NCBI RefSeq assembly: GCF_024198215.1
Contig: NZ_JAKCFA010000004.1
Span: 186,001-250,000, forward strand
Length of the DNA: 64,000 nucleotides
DNA from: Myxococcus qinghaiensis
Lineage (GTDB): Bacteria > Myxococcota > Myxococcia > Myxococcales > Myxococcaceae
Direction: 5' to 3'
Position 1 is the stretch's first letter. Each line of letters begins with the position of its first letter. Shown in pieces: positions 45,536-53,296 of the stretch. The position numbers and the translations under genes are program-made. A model generated the notes under the pieces. That model saw nothing but the letters and a program-made list of their open reading frames with translations. It was not told the origin of the DNA and searched no databases.

Positions 45536-47217
45536 GGGGTCTCCTCGATGCAGCGGCTCTCGATGCTGACCCGGTACGACTTGAGCTCGTCGTTCCAGTA
45601 TTCGCCGTCGAAGCGGAAGGCGACGCTGTCGGGCGTCAGGAGCTGCTCATCCTCGGGCGCCACGAGCTTGGCGCCCTTCTTCACGCGCTCGTACAGCTTC
45701 AGTCCCACTTCGTATTCCATCAGTCGCACCTGCTCCGCGGCGCGCAACAGCGTGTCCGCCTCCTGGCGCACGGCCTCCGCCAGTCGCGCGTCGTACACGC
45801 GCACGGCCTCGGCGCGGGACAAGTCGTAGAGCTTCGTCAGGTGCGTGAAGAGCCGGTCGCCGAAGCTGCCGGCGTAGCGGCCCAGGCGCTCGCCCTCCAG
45901 GTCCAGCGTCTCCACGAAGCGCGAGGCGCGCTGGGTGCCGCCGTGCGAGTTGGCCGCGCGGCGCAGGCGGATGTCCTGGGCGAGGTCGTCGCGGTTGCGC
46001 ACCGCCTCCAGCGAGTCCGCGAACCTGCGCGTCAGCTCCTTCGCGGCGCGCTTGGCGGGCAGGTAGTGGCAGAGGTCGCGGTAGATGAGGGCGCGCAGCA
46101 GGTACTTGTCCGGCAGGAACTCGTCGCGGAACGACGGCGCATCCAGGGTGGTGAGGATGCCCAGCGACGCGCGCGGCTCACCCAGCTTGTAGCGGGTCCA
46201 CGCTTCTTCCAGGTAGAGGCTGGCGCGGCCCGGGTCCAGCTCCGGCAGCTTCACCAGGTTGTACGCCTCCAGCGCGCCCGTGTAGTCCTGTCGCTCGTAG
46301 CGCAGGCGGGCCACCGCGAGCGCTGCCTCGTTGCGTGCCTCGCGGGTGAGCTTCTCGTCCTTGGACAGGCTCAGGAAGTCGGCGATGAGCTCGTCGGAGG
46401 GCTCCTTCACCTGCTTGAGCCGCGTGACGAGCAGCGCGAACTTCGCGTGGCTGGCCTCGGCGCTCGTCTCCGACAGCTTGGCGAAGTGCGTGTTGGCCCA
46501 GCGCTCGTTGCCCACGCGCAGGTCCACGAGGCCCTGCTGGTAGTGCGCGTACGCGCCCGTCTCCTCGGGGAGGAAGCCCAAATCCAGCGCGCCGAAGACC
46601 TGCTCGTCGATCATCACGTCGTCGTGCGGCCGGTCCGTCAGGTCCTTCAGCGTGTCGAGCGCGCGGGGGATGACGTTCGGGTTGGAGCGCTCACGCGCGA
46701 TGCGCGCCAGGTACGACGCCCCCGCGTGCGTCAGGCCCAGGTCGATGAGGCTCCGGGCGAGGAAGTACTGCGCCCAGGCGTAGTTGTCGTCCGTCTTGGG
46801 CGCGGCCTGGAGCCACGCGTAGAGGGGGCCGGCGGCGGCGCGCGGCTTGCCGTCGAAGTAGTCCTTCAGCGCCTGGTCGAAGACGCCCGGATCCACCTTC
46901 TGCGGCACGGGCGGCGGCGCCTCGGCGGCGGCCTCCGGCTTCTTGTCGGTCGCGGGGGCCGTCGCGGCGGTGCCCTCGGCGCCGGCCGCTGGCGCACCGG
47001 CCTCGGCGGGCCTGGCGCCGGGAGTCGTCGCGGCGGGCGTGCCTGTCGCGGGCTTGGCTCCGGGAGCGGGCGTGCTCGCACCGGGCTTGGCCTTCGCTCC
47101 AGCCGTGGGTGGTGGTGGCATGGGCAGCGAGCCGCCGCCAGACTGGGCGGGGGCCGTCGCTGGAGACACGACGAGCGCGGCGCTGGCGAGCGCGGCGATG
47201 AGTGAGCGAGAGGTCAT
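45532..47217 (-). CDS. Periplasmic TPR protein with Ala/Pro linker (GltE/NfsE-like)
   Basis: A 561-residue protein. Signal peptide 1-24 (LIAALASAALVVSPATAPAQ), an Ala/Pro/Thr-rich linker to about residue 110, then a helical TPR-type domain (VFDQALKDYFDGKPRAAAGPLYAWLQAAP..., TYALALDKLG-like units, KYLLRALIYRDLCHYLPAKRAAKELTRRF). The C-terminus carries a folded end with a late cysteine (VSIESRCIEETP). No lipobox is present, unlike the GltE lipoprotein, so similarity is in layout only. ATGA overlap with both neighbours. Confidence 0.75.
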   Translation of the reverse strand: MTSRSLIAALASAALVVSPATAPAQSGGGSLPMPPPPTAGAKAKPGASTPAPGAKPATGTPAATTPGARPAEAGAPAAGAEGTAATAPATDKKPEAAAEAPPPVPQKVDPGVFDQALKDYFDGKPRAAAGPLYAWLQAAPKTDDNYAWAQYFLARSLIDLGLTHAGASYLARIARERSNPNVIPRALDTLKDLTDRPHDDVMIDEQVFGALDLGFLPEETGAYAHYQQGLVDLRVGNERWANTHFAKLSETSAEASHAKFALLVTRLKQVKEPSDELIADFLSLSKDEKLTREARNEAALAVARLRYERQDYTGALEAYNLVKLPELDPGRASLYLEEAWTRYKLGEPRASLGILTTLDAPSFRDEFLPDKYLLRALIYRDLCHYLPAKRAAKELTRRFADSLEAVRNRDDLAQDIRLRRAANSHGGTQRASRFVETLDLEGERLGRYAGSFGDRLFTHLTKLYDLSRAEAVRVYDARLAEAVRQEADTLLRAAEQVRLMEYEVGLKLYERVKKGAKLVAPEDEQLLTPDSVAFRFDGEYWNDELKSYRVSIESRCIEETP

Positions 47218-47849
47218 TCCGTGGCGCCGAAGTTGAACGCGGTACCGAGCTGGACCACGGGGACGTTGATGATGCGCGAGGCCCCCGCGAACACGACGTT
47301 GTTCGTCACGTCGAGGCGGAAGGACAGCGTCTTGCCGGAGAACATGCGCACGCCCAGGCCCAGGTTGATGGCGGGGCGGAAGCCGTCCTGGCGATCAATC
47401 TTCACCACCGTGCCGCCGCCGAGCAGGAACGCCTCGAAGTGCAGCACGGAGCTGTTGAGCACGGCCGTCTTGCCGTAGAGCGGGCTCCACACGAGGTCCG
47501 AGCCCACCATCCACTGCACCTGGTCCTCGAACGCGGAGGCGGTGGGCGCCACGTCGAAGTCGCGCTCCAACTGGCGGCGCAGCGACGTCTGGATGTTGTA
47601 GCTGTAGGTGCCCCGGCCCACCTGCCACGCGAAGGTGTCGCTGAAGTGGTACGTGTACGAGACGCTCCCGGTGAGGCCCTTGTAGAAGGCGTCGGCCGGC
47701 AGCACGCCGACCCCGAGGTACAGCTCGTGATTCATCCGGTACTGCCGCTCCTGGATGGCGGAGACGGCGCCGGGATTCTCGAGCGCCTCGGCCTGTGCGC
47801 GGGCAAGGCCGGGCGCCAGGAACAAGAGGATGAGCAGGGCGTATCGCAC
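47214..47849 (-). CDS. Outer-membrane beta-barrel protein (GltH/NfsH-like)
   Basis: A 211-residue protein from GTG 47849, with signal peptide ALLILLFLAPGLARAQA. The mature part is a chain of amphipathic strands (YLGVGVLPADAFYKGLTGSVSYTYHFSDTFAWQVGRGTYSY...INLGLGVRMFSGKTLSFRLDVTNNVVFAG) and ends in an outer-membrane-type strand (VVQLGTAFNFGATE). It fits the myxobacterial outer-membrane barrel family found in Glt/Nfs clusters. The frame continues 78 codons upstream but overlaps the FHA gene. Its stop overlaps the next start. Confidence 0.78.
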   Translation of the reverse strand: MRYALLILLFLAPGLARAQAEALENPGAVSAIQERQYRMNHELYLGVGVLPADAFYKGLTGSVSYTYHFSDTFAWQVGRGTYSYNIQTSLRRQLERDFDVAPTASAFEDQVQWMVGSDLVWSPLYGKTAVLNSSVLHFEAFLLGGGTVVKIDRQDGFRPAINLGLGVRMFSGKTLSFRLDVTNNVVFAGASRIINVPVVQLGTAFNFGATE

Positions 47850-47905
47850 GGTGGGGGCTTCCTGGCGGATGAGCGGAACGAAACGCGGGTTGGGGAGGGC
47901 CCGCG

Positions 47906-50131
47906 TCAGTAGCCGACGGAGTTGAAGAGGAACGGGTAGGTGATGATGACCACGCCGCCCTTGGGAGCGGGGAAGGTCCAGGACTTCAGATTCGTGAGGA
48001 TGCACGCCTCGACGGAGGCATTGCGCAGCGTGGAGGACTTCGTCTTCGCCGCGGCCACGCGGCCGTTGGCGCCGATGGTCCACTCCAGCACCACCTTGCC
48101 GGCCAGGCCCGGGTCCTTGAGCAGCGCGCGCTCGTAGCAGCCGTGCACTTCGTTCAGGTGGCTGTTGATGACGCGGGCCACGGCCTCACGGTCCACGGTG
48201 CCCTGGGTGGAGGCGATGCTGCGCGCGGTGGCGCGCGTGACGGTGCCGCCGACCTTCCCCTTGCCCACCGAGCCCACGCCCAGCGCGCCGATGCCGCCGC
48301 CGCCCTTGCCGCGCAACAGCTCCGCGCCCAGCGTCGCGCCGCCGCCCTTGCCGCCGCCGCCCAGGCCGAACGTGCCCAGGCCCGCGTTGGCGATGGGCGC
48401 CTTCCCGATGAGGCCCGACAGCTTGTAGTTGGAGTTCTTCACGTTCTTGCTGCCCGGCCCGCTGCCCAGCTTGTCCACGGCGGCGAGCAGGTCATTCGTG
48501 GCGGGCCCCGCGGCGGACAGCTTGGCCAGCGCCTTGAGCGCCTTGTTCTCCGCGGCCACGGGCTTGGCGGGCTGCTGCTGCACGGGCGCGGCCTTCTCCA
48601 CCGGCTTGGGCGGCGCCTTCTCGGCGATCTTCTCCTTGGGCGGCGCCTTCTTCTTGATGGCCTCCAGCTTCTGCTTCGCCTCTTCCTTCTTCTTCGGCTC
48701 GGGGGCGATGAGGCGCAGCGCGACGGGCGGCAGGTTCTTCTGCGTGAAGTCCGCCGTCTCCGGCGTCGCGGGCTTGAGCACGATGAAGGCGGCCATGACC
48801 GCGGCGAACAGGACGAAGGTCGACAGCGCCAGCCACGGCAGGCCCTTGAGCGGGTTGATGAACACGCGCGCGGGCACGGGCGCGGCGTAGGCCACCAGCG
48901 ACATCTGTCCCTGCGTCAGCCGGGCACCCACGCCCTCGCGCAGCGTGATGAAGCGGCGGCTGCCGTCGGACTCCAGCGCGGCGCCGGTGACGGGCGTGAA
49001 GCGGCCGTCGTTGCCGCTCTTCTCCACCTCGGTGCCCGGAGGCACGAAGAGGCGGAAGGCGCCGTTGGCCGACTCGGCCAGCGTGAAGGGGCCGGTGCTC
49101 TCCGGCAGCGTGAAGCCCCACAGCGGCATCGCGTCCGGCAGGTCCAGCGAGGCCTTCACCGGCTGCTTCTTGTCCGGCTTGAAGCGGCGCGCGTCGCGGC
49201 GGACGGTGCCCCAGTACAGCTCCAGGTAGAGCTGGGGCGCGCCCTTGCCCGGGTCCAGGCGGGGCGCGTGCGTGGGACGCGACGCGGTGACGCGCGCCTC
49301 CCGGAGCAGCGGCCCCTGCGGCTCGGGCAGCGCATCCAAGGCGACGTCCGCGAGCAGATCATCCGCCAGCAGCATGCCGGTGTTCACGGCCTGCGGCGGC
49401 TCCTGCGTCACGCGGCGGCGCACGGACGGCACGGTGCCGGCGGGCATGGGCTGGGGGGCCTGCATCGGCACGGGCTGCGGCGCGGCGGCCACGTGGGCCT
49501 GGGCATTGAAGGAAGCCTGCGGCGCGTGGGCGACGGGCGCCGGCATGGGCACCATCGCGGGCGCGGCCGACTGCTGCGGGAAGCTGGCCTGCGTCGCCGC
49601 GTGCGCGGGGTGCTGCGACGGCACGGCGCGAATCGCGGGCACGGTGGTGGCCAGCTGCTGCGCGGGCGCGGCGTTGGGGCGCAGCTGGCGCACGGGCGCG
49701 CCCTGCTGCGGCGCGGGGGCCACGGGCTGCGGCGGCGCGGGCTGCGGCGTGCCGAACAGCGCGGCGACCTCCGGCGGCGGCTGCGGCTTGGCCTCCTGCG
49801 GCTTCTGGGCGAGCACGCGCGTCTTCAGGACGAACGGGCCGCACAGCACCTCGTCCACCGAGCGAATCTCGCACGCGGTGACGCGGTGGCCGTTGACGAA
49901 CAGGCCCGTGGCGGTGCCCGCGTCCTGGATGGCCGCGCGGCCATTCTGGAAGTAGAGCAACGCGTGGCGCGGCTCCACGGCCGGGTCTTCCAGCCTCAGA
50001 TCCGAGGACGGGTCAGAACCGAGCGCATACGTGCCGGGGACGAAGACTTCCGTCCCAACGAGGAGTCCGTCGCGGAGGATGACGACTTGCAGGACGCTGG
50101 GCTGGCCGCTCAACGGTGACGCTCCCTTCAA
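47906..50131 (-). CDS. FHA/TonB-tail envelope protein (GltG/AgmX type)
   Basis: A 741-residue inner-membrane protein. An FHA-like domain covers residues 12-108; the usual phosphothreonine-binding Arg and Ser are not conserved (LGSD and VEPRH replace GR and SxxH), so phospho-binding may be lost. A Pro/Ala/Gln-rich linker runs to about 290, a second cytosolic domain to 420, and one membrane helix spans 430-453 (LPWLALSTFVLFAAVMAAFIV). A Lys/Pro-rich and then Gly-rich periplasmic arm follows. The C-terminus (about 645-741) is the AgmX/PglI-type TonB-like tail with paired cysteines (VHGCYERALL, VEACILTNL). Such proteins carry motor force across the envelope. No ExbBD/TolQR/AglRQS-type motor is encoded in this window. 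Confidence 0.88.
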   Translation of the reverse strand: MKGASPLSGQPSVLQVVILRDGLLVGTEVFVPGTYALGSDPSSDLRLEDPAVEPRHALLYFQNGRAAIQDAGTATGLFVNGHRVTACEIRSVDEVLCGPFVLKTRVLAQKPQEAKPQPPPEVAALFGTPQPAPPQPVAPAPQQGAPVRQLRPNAAPAQQLATTVPAIRAVPSQHPAHAATQASFPQQSAAPAMVPMPAPVAHAPQASFNAQAHVAAAPQPVPMQAPQPMPAGTVPSVRRRVTQEPPQAVNTGMLLADDLLADVALDALPEPQGPLLREARVTASRPTHAPRLDPGKGAPQLYLELYWGTVRRDARRFKPDKKQPVKASLDLPDAMPLWGFTLPESTGPFTLAESANGAFRLFVPPGTEVEKSGNDGRFTPVTGAALESDGSRRFITLREGVGARLTQGQMSLVAYAAPVPARVFINPLKGLPWLALSTFVLFAAVMAAFIVLKPATPETADFTQKNLPPVALRLIAPEPKKKEEAKQKLEAIKKKAPPKEKIAEKAPPKPVEKAAPVQQQPAKPVAAENKALKALAKLSAAGPATNDLLAAVDKLGSGPGSKNVKNSNYKLSGLIGKAPIANAGLGTFGLGGGGKGGGATLGAELLRGKGGGGIGALGVGSVGKGKVGGTVTRATARSIASTQGTVDREAVARVINSHLNEVHGCYERALLKDPGLAGKVVLEWTIGANGRVAAAKTKSSTLRNASVEACILTNLKSWTFPAPKGGVVIITYPFLFNSVGY

Positions 50132-50152
50132 GGGCTGGTGGGCGGTGCTGCC

Positions 50153-50554
50153 CTACTGGTCGTACACCGTCGCGAGCGTTTCGGCGCGGAAGCTGTCGCG
50201 CTCGCGGATCATCGACCGCGTCTTCAGCTCCTTGCGGTCATAGAGATAGACGGCGCCCGACTTGTTCGTCTGGCCCTGGATGAGCCGGTCGTCGAAGTCG
50301 ATGCGGGACGGCCCGCGCTGCGGCGGCGCCGAGGAAGCGGTGGCGTCCGACTCGCCCGTCACCGGGTCCGTCACGGGCGCGCCCTTGGTTTCAATCTTGG
50401 GCGGAGTCTTGGAGCTGGCCTTCTTGCCAGCCTTCGCCTTCGCCGACTTCGCGGAACGGCCGCGGCCTTGGGCCCAGGCGTCGCTCGGGATGAACAGCGT
50501 ACCGATGCCGAGGAGCTGGGCGACGGCCATGCAGAGGAGGAAGCGTCGCATCAT
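50153..50554 (-). CDS. Small exported protein, first gene of the Glt/Nfs-like operon (GltF-like position)
   Basis: A 133-residue protein with a signal peptide (FLLCMAVAQLLGIGTLFIPSDAWAQG), a Lys/Ala/Ser-rich segment (SAKSAKAKAGKKASSK) and a compact end with FDDRLIQGQTNKSGAVYLYDR followed by a basic helix. It lies 21 bases upstream of the FHA/TonB gene. In glt and nfs a small protein gene (F) stands next to G, which suggests equivalence. This is position-based inference. ATG 50554 and ATG 50551 are both possible; the frame upstream is non-coding in character. Confidence 0.68.
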   Translation of the reverse strand: MMRRFLLCMAVAQLLGIGTLFIPSDAWAQGRGRSAKSAKAKAGKKASSKTPPKIETKGAPVTDPVTGESDATASSAPPQRGPSRIDFDDRLIQGQTNKSGAVYLYDRKELKTRSMIRERDSFRAETLATVYDQ

Positions 50555-50789
50555 CAACAGGTTAAGCGATGCGTGTATGGACCTGTCAACGCACACTCCA
50601 GGGCTGTTCGTGAGACGTGGGTCAACAGGTGTGGGGGGCACTCCACCCCATGTGGGGCGCGTTCTCCACGACAGCACTTGCTCGTTGCCGGCCGAACGGA
50701 AAGATGTCGTGCCGCTCCGTGTCTGAGGTTGGAGCCCAACCGGGCAGGCACAAGGAGAATCGTCGTGGCCTCGCGCTGGAGGTGGGAGG
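50554..50789. promoter_or_regulatory. Divergent control region of the Glt/Nfs-like operon and the di-heme gene
   Basis: This 235-base interval holds no gene. TCAACAGGT occurs twice in direct orientation (50554-50562, 50622-50630), and ACCTGT at 50581-50586 is the inverse of the first copy (ACAGGT), 18 bases away. GGTTGG/CCAACC (50727-50741) is a tight inverted repeat nearer the plus-strand gene. These are candidate binding sites. I see no clear sigma-70 or sigma-54 promoter. Confidence 0.35.
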
Positions 50790-53153
50790 ATGCTCCTCGC
50801 GAAAGGCACCGGGAGACGATTGACGAGCGCGGCGCGCAGAGGGGCATTGCTGGCGGTGGGCGTGGTGCTGTGGAGCGCCGCGGGCGTCGTGGGCTATCGC
50901 CTGAGCACGCGCGGCGAGCGGGCCTCCTCGCCGAACGCCGCTGCCGCCGCTGCGTCGGCCTCCTCGGGAACCGCGCCCAGGCTGGAGGCGGTAGGGCCCC
51001 GGCTCACCAGCAACGAGACCTCGCAGCCCCTGTCCATCCATGGCGCGCGGCTGGTAGCGGGGTTGCGTCTGTCACTCGGTCCACCACTGTCACGCGAATT
51101 GCCGTTGACGGTGGTGGATTCGAGCCATGCCTTCACCCGGCTGCCCTCGGACGTGACGCTGCCGGAGGACGTGCCCCAGGTGGTGGTGGAGGTGCGGCTG
51201 GTGTCGGACGGCGGGGCGCCTGTCGAGGGGAGCGCGCAGCTCACCGTCGTGAATGACCGCGCCTTCCCCGACCTGACGGGGATGGTGGCGTCGCCGGATG
51301 GGCGCACGCTGTTCATTGTCTCGCCGCCCACGGACACGGTGTACTCGCTGGATGTAGGCACGGGCCGCGTGGAGCGGCTGGCGGTGGGGGACGGGCCCTC
51401 CGCGCTGGCCACATGGAGGGACGCGCGCGGCCAGTCCTTCCTGGGCGTCGTTCACCGCTACCAGCCGGAGCTGCGGGTGTTCGCGCTGGACTCCGCGAGC
51501 GAGCCCCGGGTGCTGCCCGCGCCCCTGGGCGCCTCCGGGCTGGAGGTGGACGGCGCGAAGGGTGTGGCCTTCGTCGCGGAGCAGGTGAGGGACACGGTGC
51601 GGGCCCTGTCGCTCCAGGACGGACGCGAAATGTGGGCCGTGCCGGTGGACCCCAATCCGCGCGCGCTCGCCCGGTGGAAGGACGTGCTGGCGGTGGGCAG
51701 CCTCCAGACGGGGCAGCTGGAATTGCTGCGTCAGAAGGACGGCTCGCGGGTCTTCACGGTGGTGCCCGGGCCAGGCGTGGCCATCGTCGGAGGCAACACC
51801 GAGCGCTTCCGCGCCCAGGTGATGGGAGGCAAGGCGCCGCGCGCGCTCATCGCGAGCGAGAAGCTGGGCCGCCTCTTCATGGCGAGCCTGGGCCCCAACG
51901 TCGGGCCCAACCCGCAGCGCATGGAGGTGAGCAACAACAGCGGCGTGGCCGTCATCGACCCGGCGAGTGGCGACTATGTGAGACACCGGGGCTTCGGCGC
52001 GGGCGTGACGGAGGGGCTGGCGCTCGACGAGGCCACGGGGCTGCTCTACGCGGCGGATGTAGGCATCGGCTGGGTGCGGGTGATTGACGCCCGGGCGCTC
52101 ATCTCCAACGACGACGCGGTGGCGCGCGGCGCGGTGCTTCAGAAGATTTCGCTGATGCCTCCCGAGGGCACGCCGCGCATCCGCCCGGCGGAGGACTTCT
52201 CGACGAAGGGCCGTGCGGGCGAGGAGCTGCACTCGGGGCCGCGCTCGCTGGTGCTCTCGCCCGACGGCGCCACCCTCTATGTCCTCAACCGCTTCACGCG
52301 TGAGGTGGCGGTGGTGGACGTGCGCGACGCGGGCAAGAAGCGGCCGCTGGCGGTGACGCGGCGGCTGCCGGTGGTCGAATCGCGCGCGCAGGCCAAGCGC
52401 CGGCTGGGACAGGTCCTCTACTACGCGGACCTGGGCCGCACGGGCATCACCTGCGACGGGTGTCACATCGAGGGGCACACCGGCGGCGTCTTCTATGAAA
52501 AGACGAAGCCCAACCGCATCTACCGCTCCCCCACGGTGCTGGGCAGCCGCGACACGCCGCCGTTCTTCACGCCCGCCAGCCAGCACAGCCTGGCTGAGAC
52601 GGCGAGCTTCGTGGGCGCTCGCAACCGCTTCCACAACCCGGACCCGTCTCCATCCGAGGTGGAGGCGCTCACCCTCTATACGTCGCTGATGGCGACTCCA
52701 CCCAACCCCTACCGGGGCGCGGACGGCGCGCCGCTGGAGACGGTGACGCTCCCGGATGGTCACGTGGGGCGGCCCGCTCGCGGGCGCGCGCTGTTCGAGG
52801 GACGCGGCGGGTGTCTGGCGTGTCATCCCGCGCCGCTCTACACGCTGGACCAGGACCCCACGACGCGCGGCCAGTACCTGGATGTGGGCACGCCCGTGGC
52901 GCTGCCGCTGCGCATCGAGCTCCAGGACCTGGTGGTGGGCGCGGCGCCGCCTTCGCTGGTGGGCACGTGGGACATGTGGCCGCTGCTCACGAGCGCCGCC
53001 GCGGGCTACGCGGTGAAGGATGGCCGGCTGGTGGTGGACACGCGCTTCCCCTTGAGGACGGTGCTGGAGACAGCCGGGCCCGCGCACGGTGATGCTCGCG
53101 CCTTCAGCGCGGAGGAGCGGGACGACGTGCTCGCCTTCCTGCTCACATTGTGA
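50790..53153 (+). CDS. Di-heme cytochrome c / beta-propeller protein
   Basis: A 787-residue protein with one N-terminal membrane helix (GALLAVGVVLWSAAGVVGY). Residues about 130-500 form a YVTN/PQQ-like propeller (GMVASPDGRTLFIVSPPTDTVYSLDVGTGRVERL; SLVLSPDGATLYVLNRFTREVAVVDV). The C-terminal part has two heme c sites, CDGCH and CLACH, in a layout resembling di-heme peroxidase/MauG-like proteins (FAPTVLGSRDTPPFFTPA-type and NRFHNPDPSPSEVEAL). It is probably an anchored periplasmic redox protein. A strong ribosome site (GGAGG) precedes the start. Whether it works with the divergent envelope operon is unknown. Confidence 0.82.
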   Translation: MLLAKGTGRRLTSAARRGALLAVGVVLWSAAGVVGYRLSTRGERASSPNAAAAAASASSGTAPRLEAVGPRLTSNETSQPLSIHGARLVAGLRLSLGPPLSRELPLTVVDSSHAFTRLPSDVTLPEDVPQVVVEVRLVSDGGAPVEGSAQLTVVNDRAFPDLTGMVASPDGRTLFIVSPPTDTVYSLDVGTGRVERLAVGDGPSALATWRDARGQSFLGVVHRYQPELRVFALDSASEPRVLPAPLGASGLEVDGAKGVAFVAEQVRDTVRALSLQDGREMWAVPVDPNPRALARWKDVLAVGSLQTGQLELLRQKDGSRVFTVVPGPGVAIVGGNTERFRAQVMGGKAPRALIASEKLGRLFMASLGPNVGPNPQRMEVSNNSGVAVIDPASGDYVRHRGFGAGVTEGLALDEATGLLYAADVGIGWVRVIDARALISNDDAVARGAVLQKISLMPPEGTPRIRPAEDFSTKGRAGEELHSGPRSLVLSPDGATLYVLNRFTREVAVVDVRDAGKKRPLAVTRRLPVVESRAQAKRRLGQVLYYADLGRTGITCDGCHIEGHTGGVFYEKTKPNRIYRSPTVLGSRDTPPFFTPASQHSLAETASFVGARNRFHNPDPSPSEVEALTLYTSLMATPPNPYRGADGAPLETVTLPDGHVGRPARGRALFEGRGGCLACHPAPLYTLDQDPTTRGQYLDVGTPVALPLRIELQDLVVGAAPPSLVGTWDMWPLLTSAAAGYAVKDGRLVVDTRFPLRTVLETAGPAHGDARAFSAEERDDVLAFLLTL

Positions 53154-53296
53154 GCGCGCATCGGAACTCCGCGCGTCCGGCGTTCCGTGGCGGGGCGAAA
53201 TTACGGCCCGAGGTGTGTGCAGGCGTCTGAAGAATTCGACGCGGACGCCGCTGTCACTTGCGTTGTCGTGGGGGGCTGCGGTCTACAATCCATCCG

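Noticed and set aside
42242..45829. A 1195-codon open frame on the plus strand
   Set aside because: It is antisense to the two TPR genes. Its composition is the reverse-complement bias of high-GC DNA (long runs of Arg, Leu, Gln, Val), with no domain and no ribosome site.
48143..50119. A 658-codon plus-strand frame opposite the FHA/TonB gene
   Set aside because: Same bias artefact; low-complexity Arg/Leu/Gly. The minus-strand frame has clear FHA, membrane and TonB-tail features.
51090..53087. A 665-codon minus-strand frame opposite the di-heme gene
   Set aside because: Rich in His/Arg/Gln with no motif; the plus strand carries CxxCH sites and propeller repeats.
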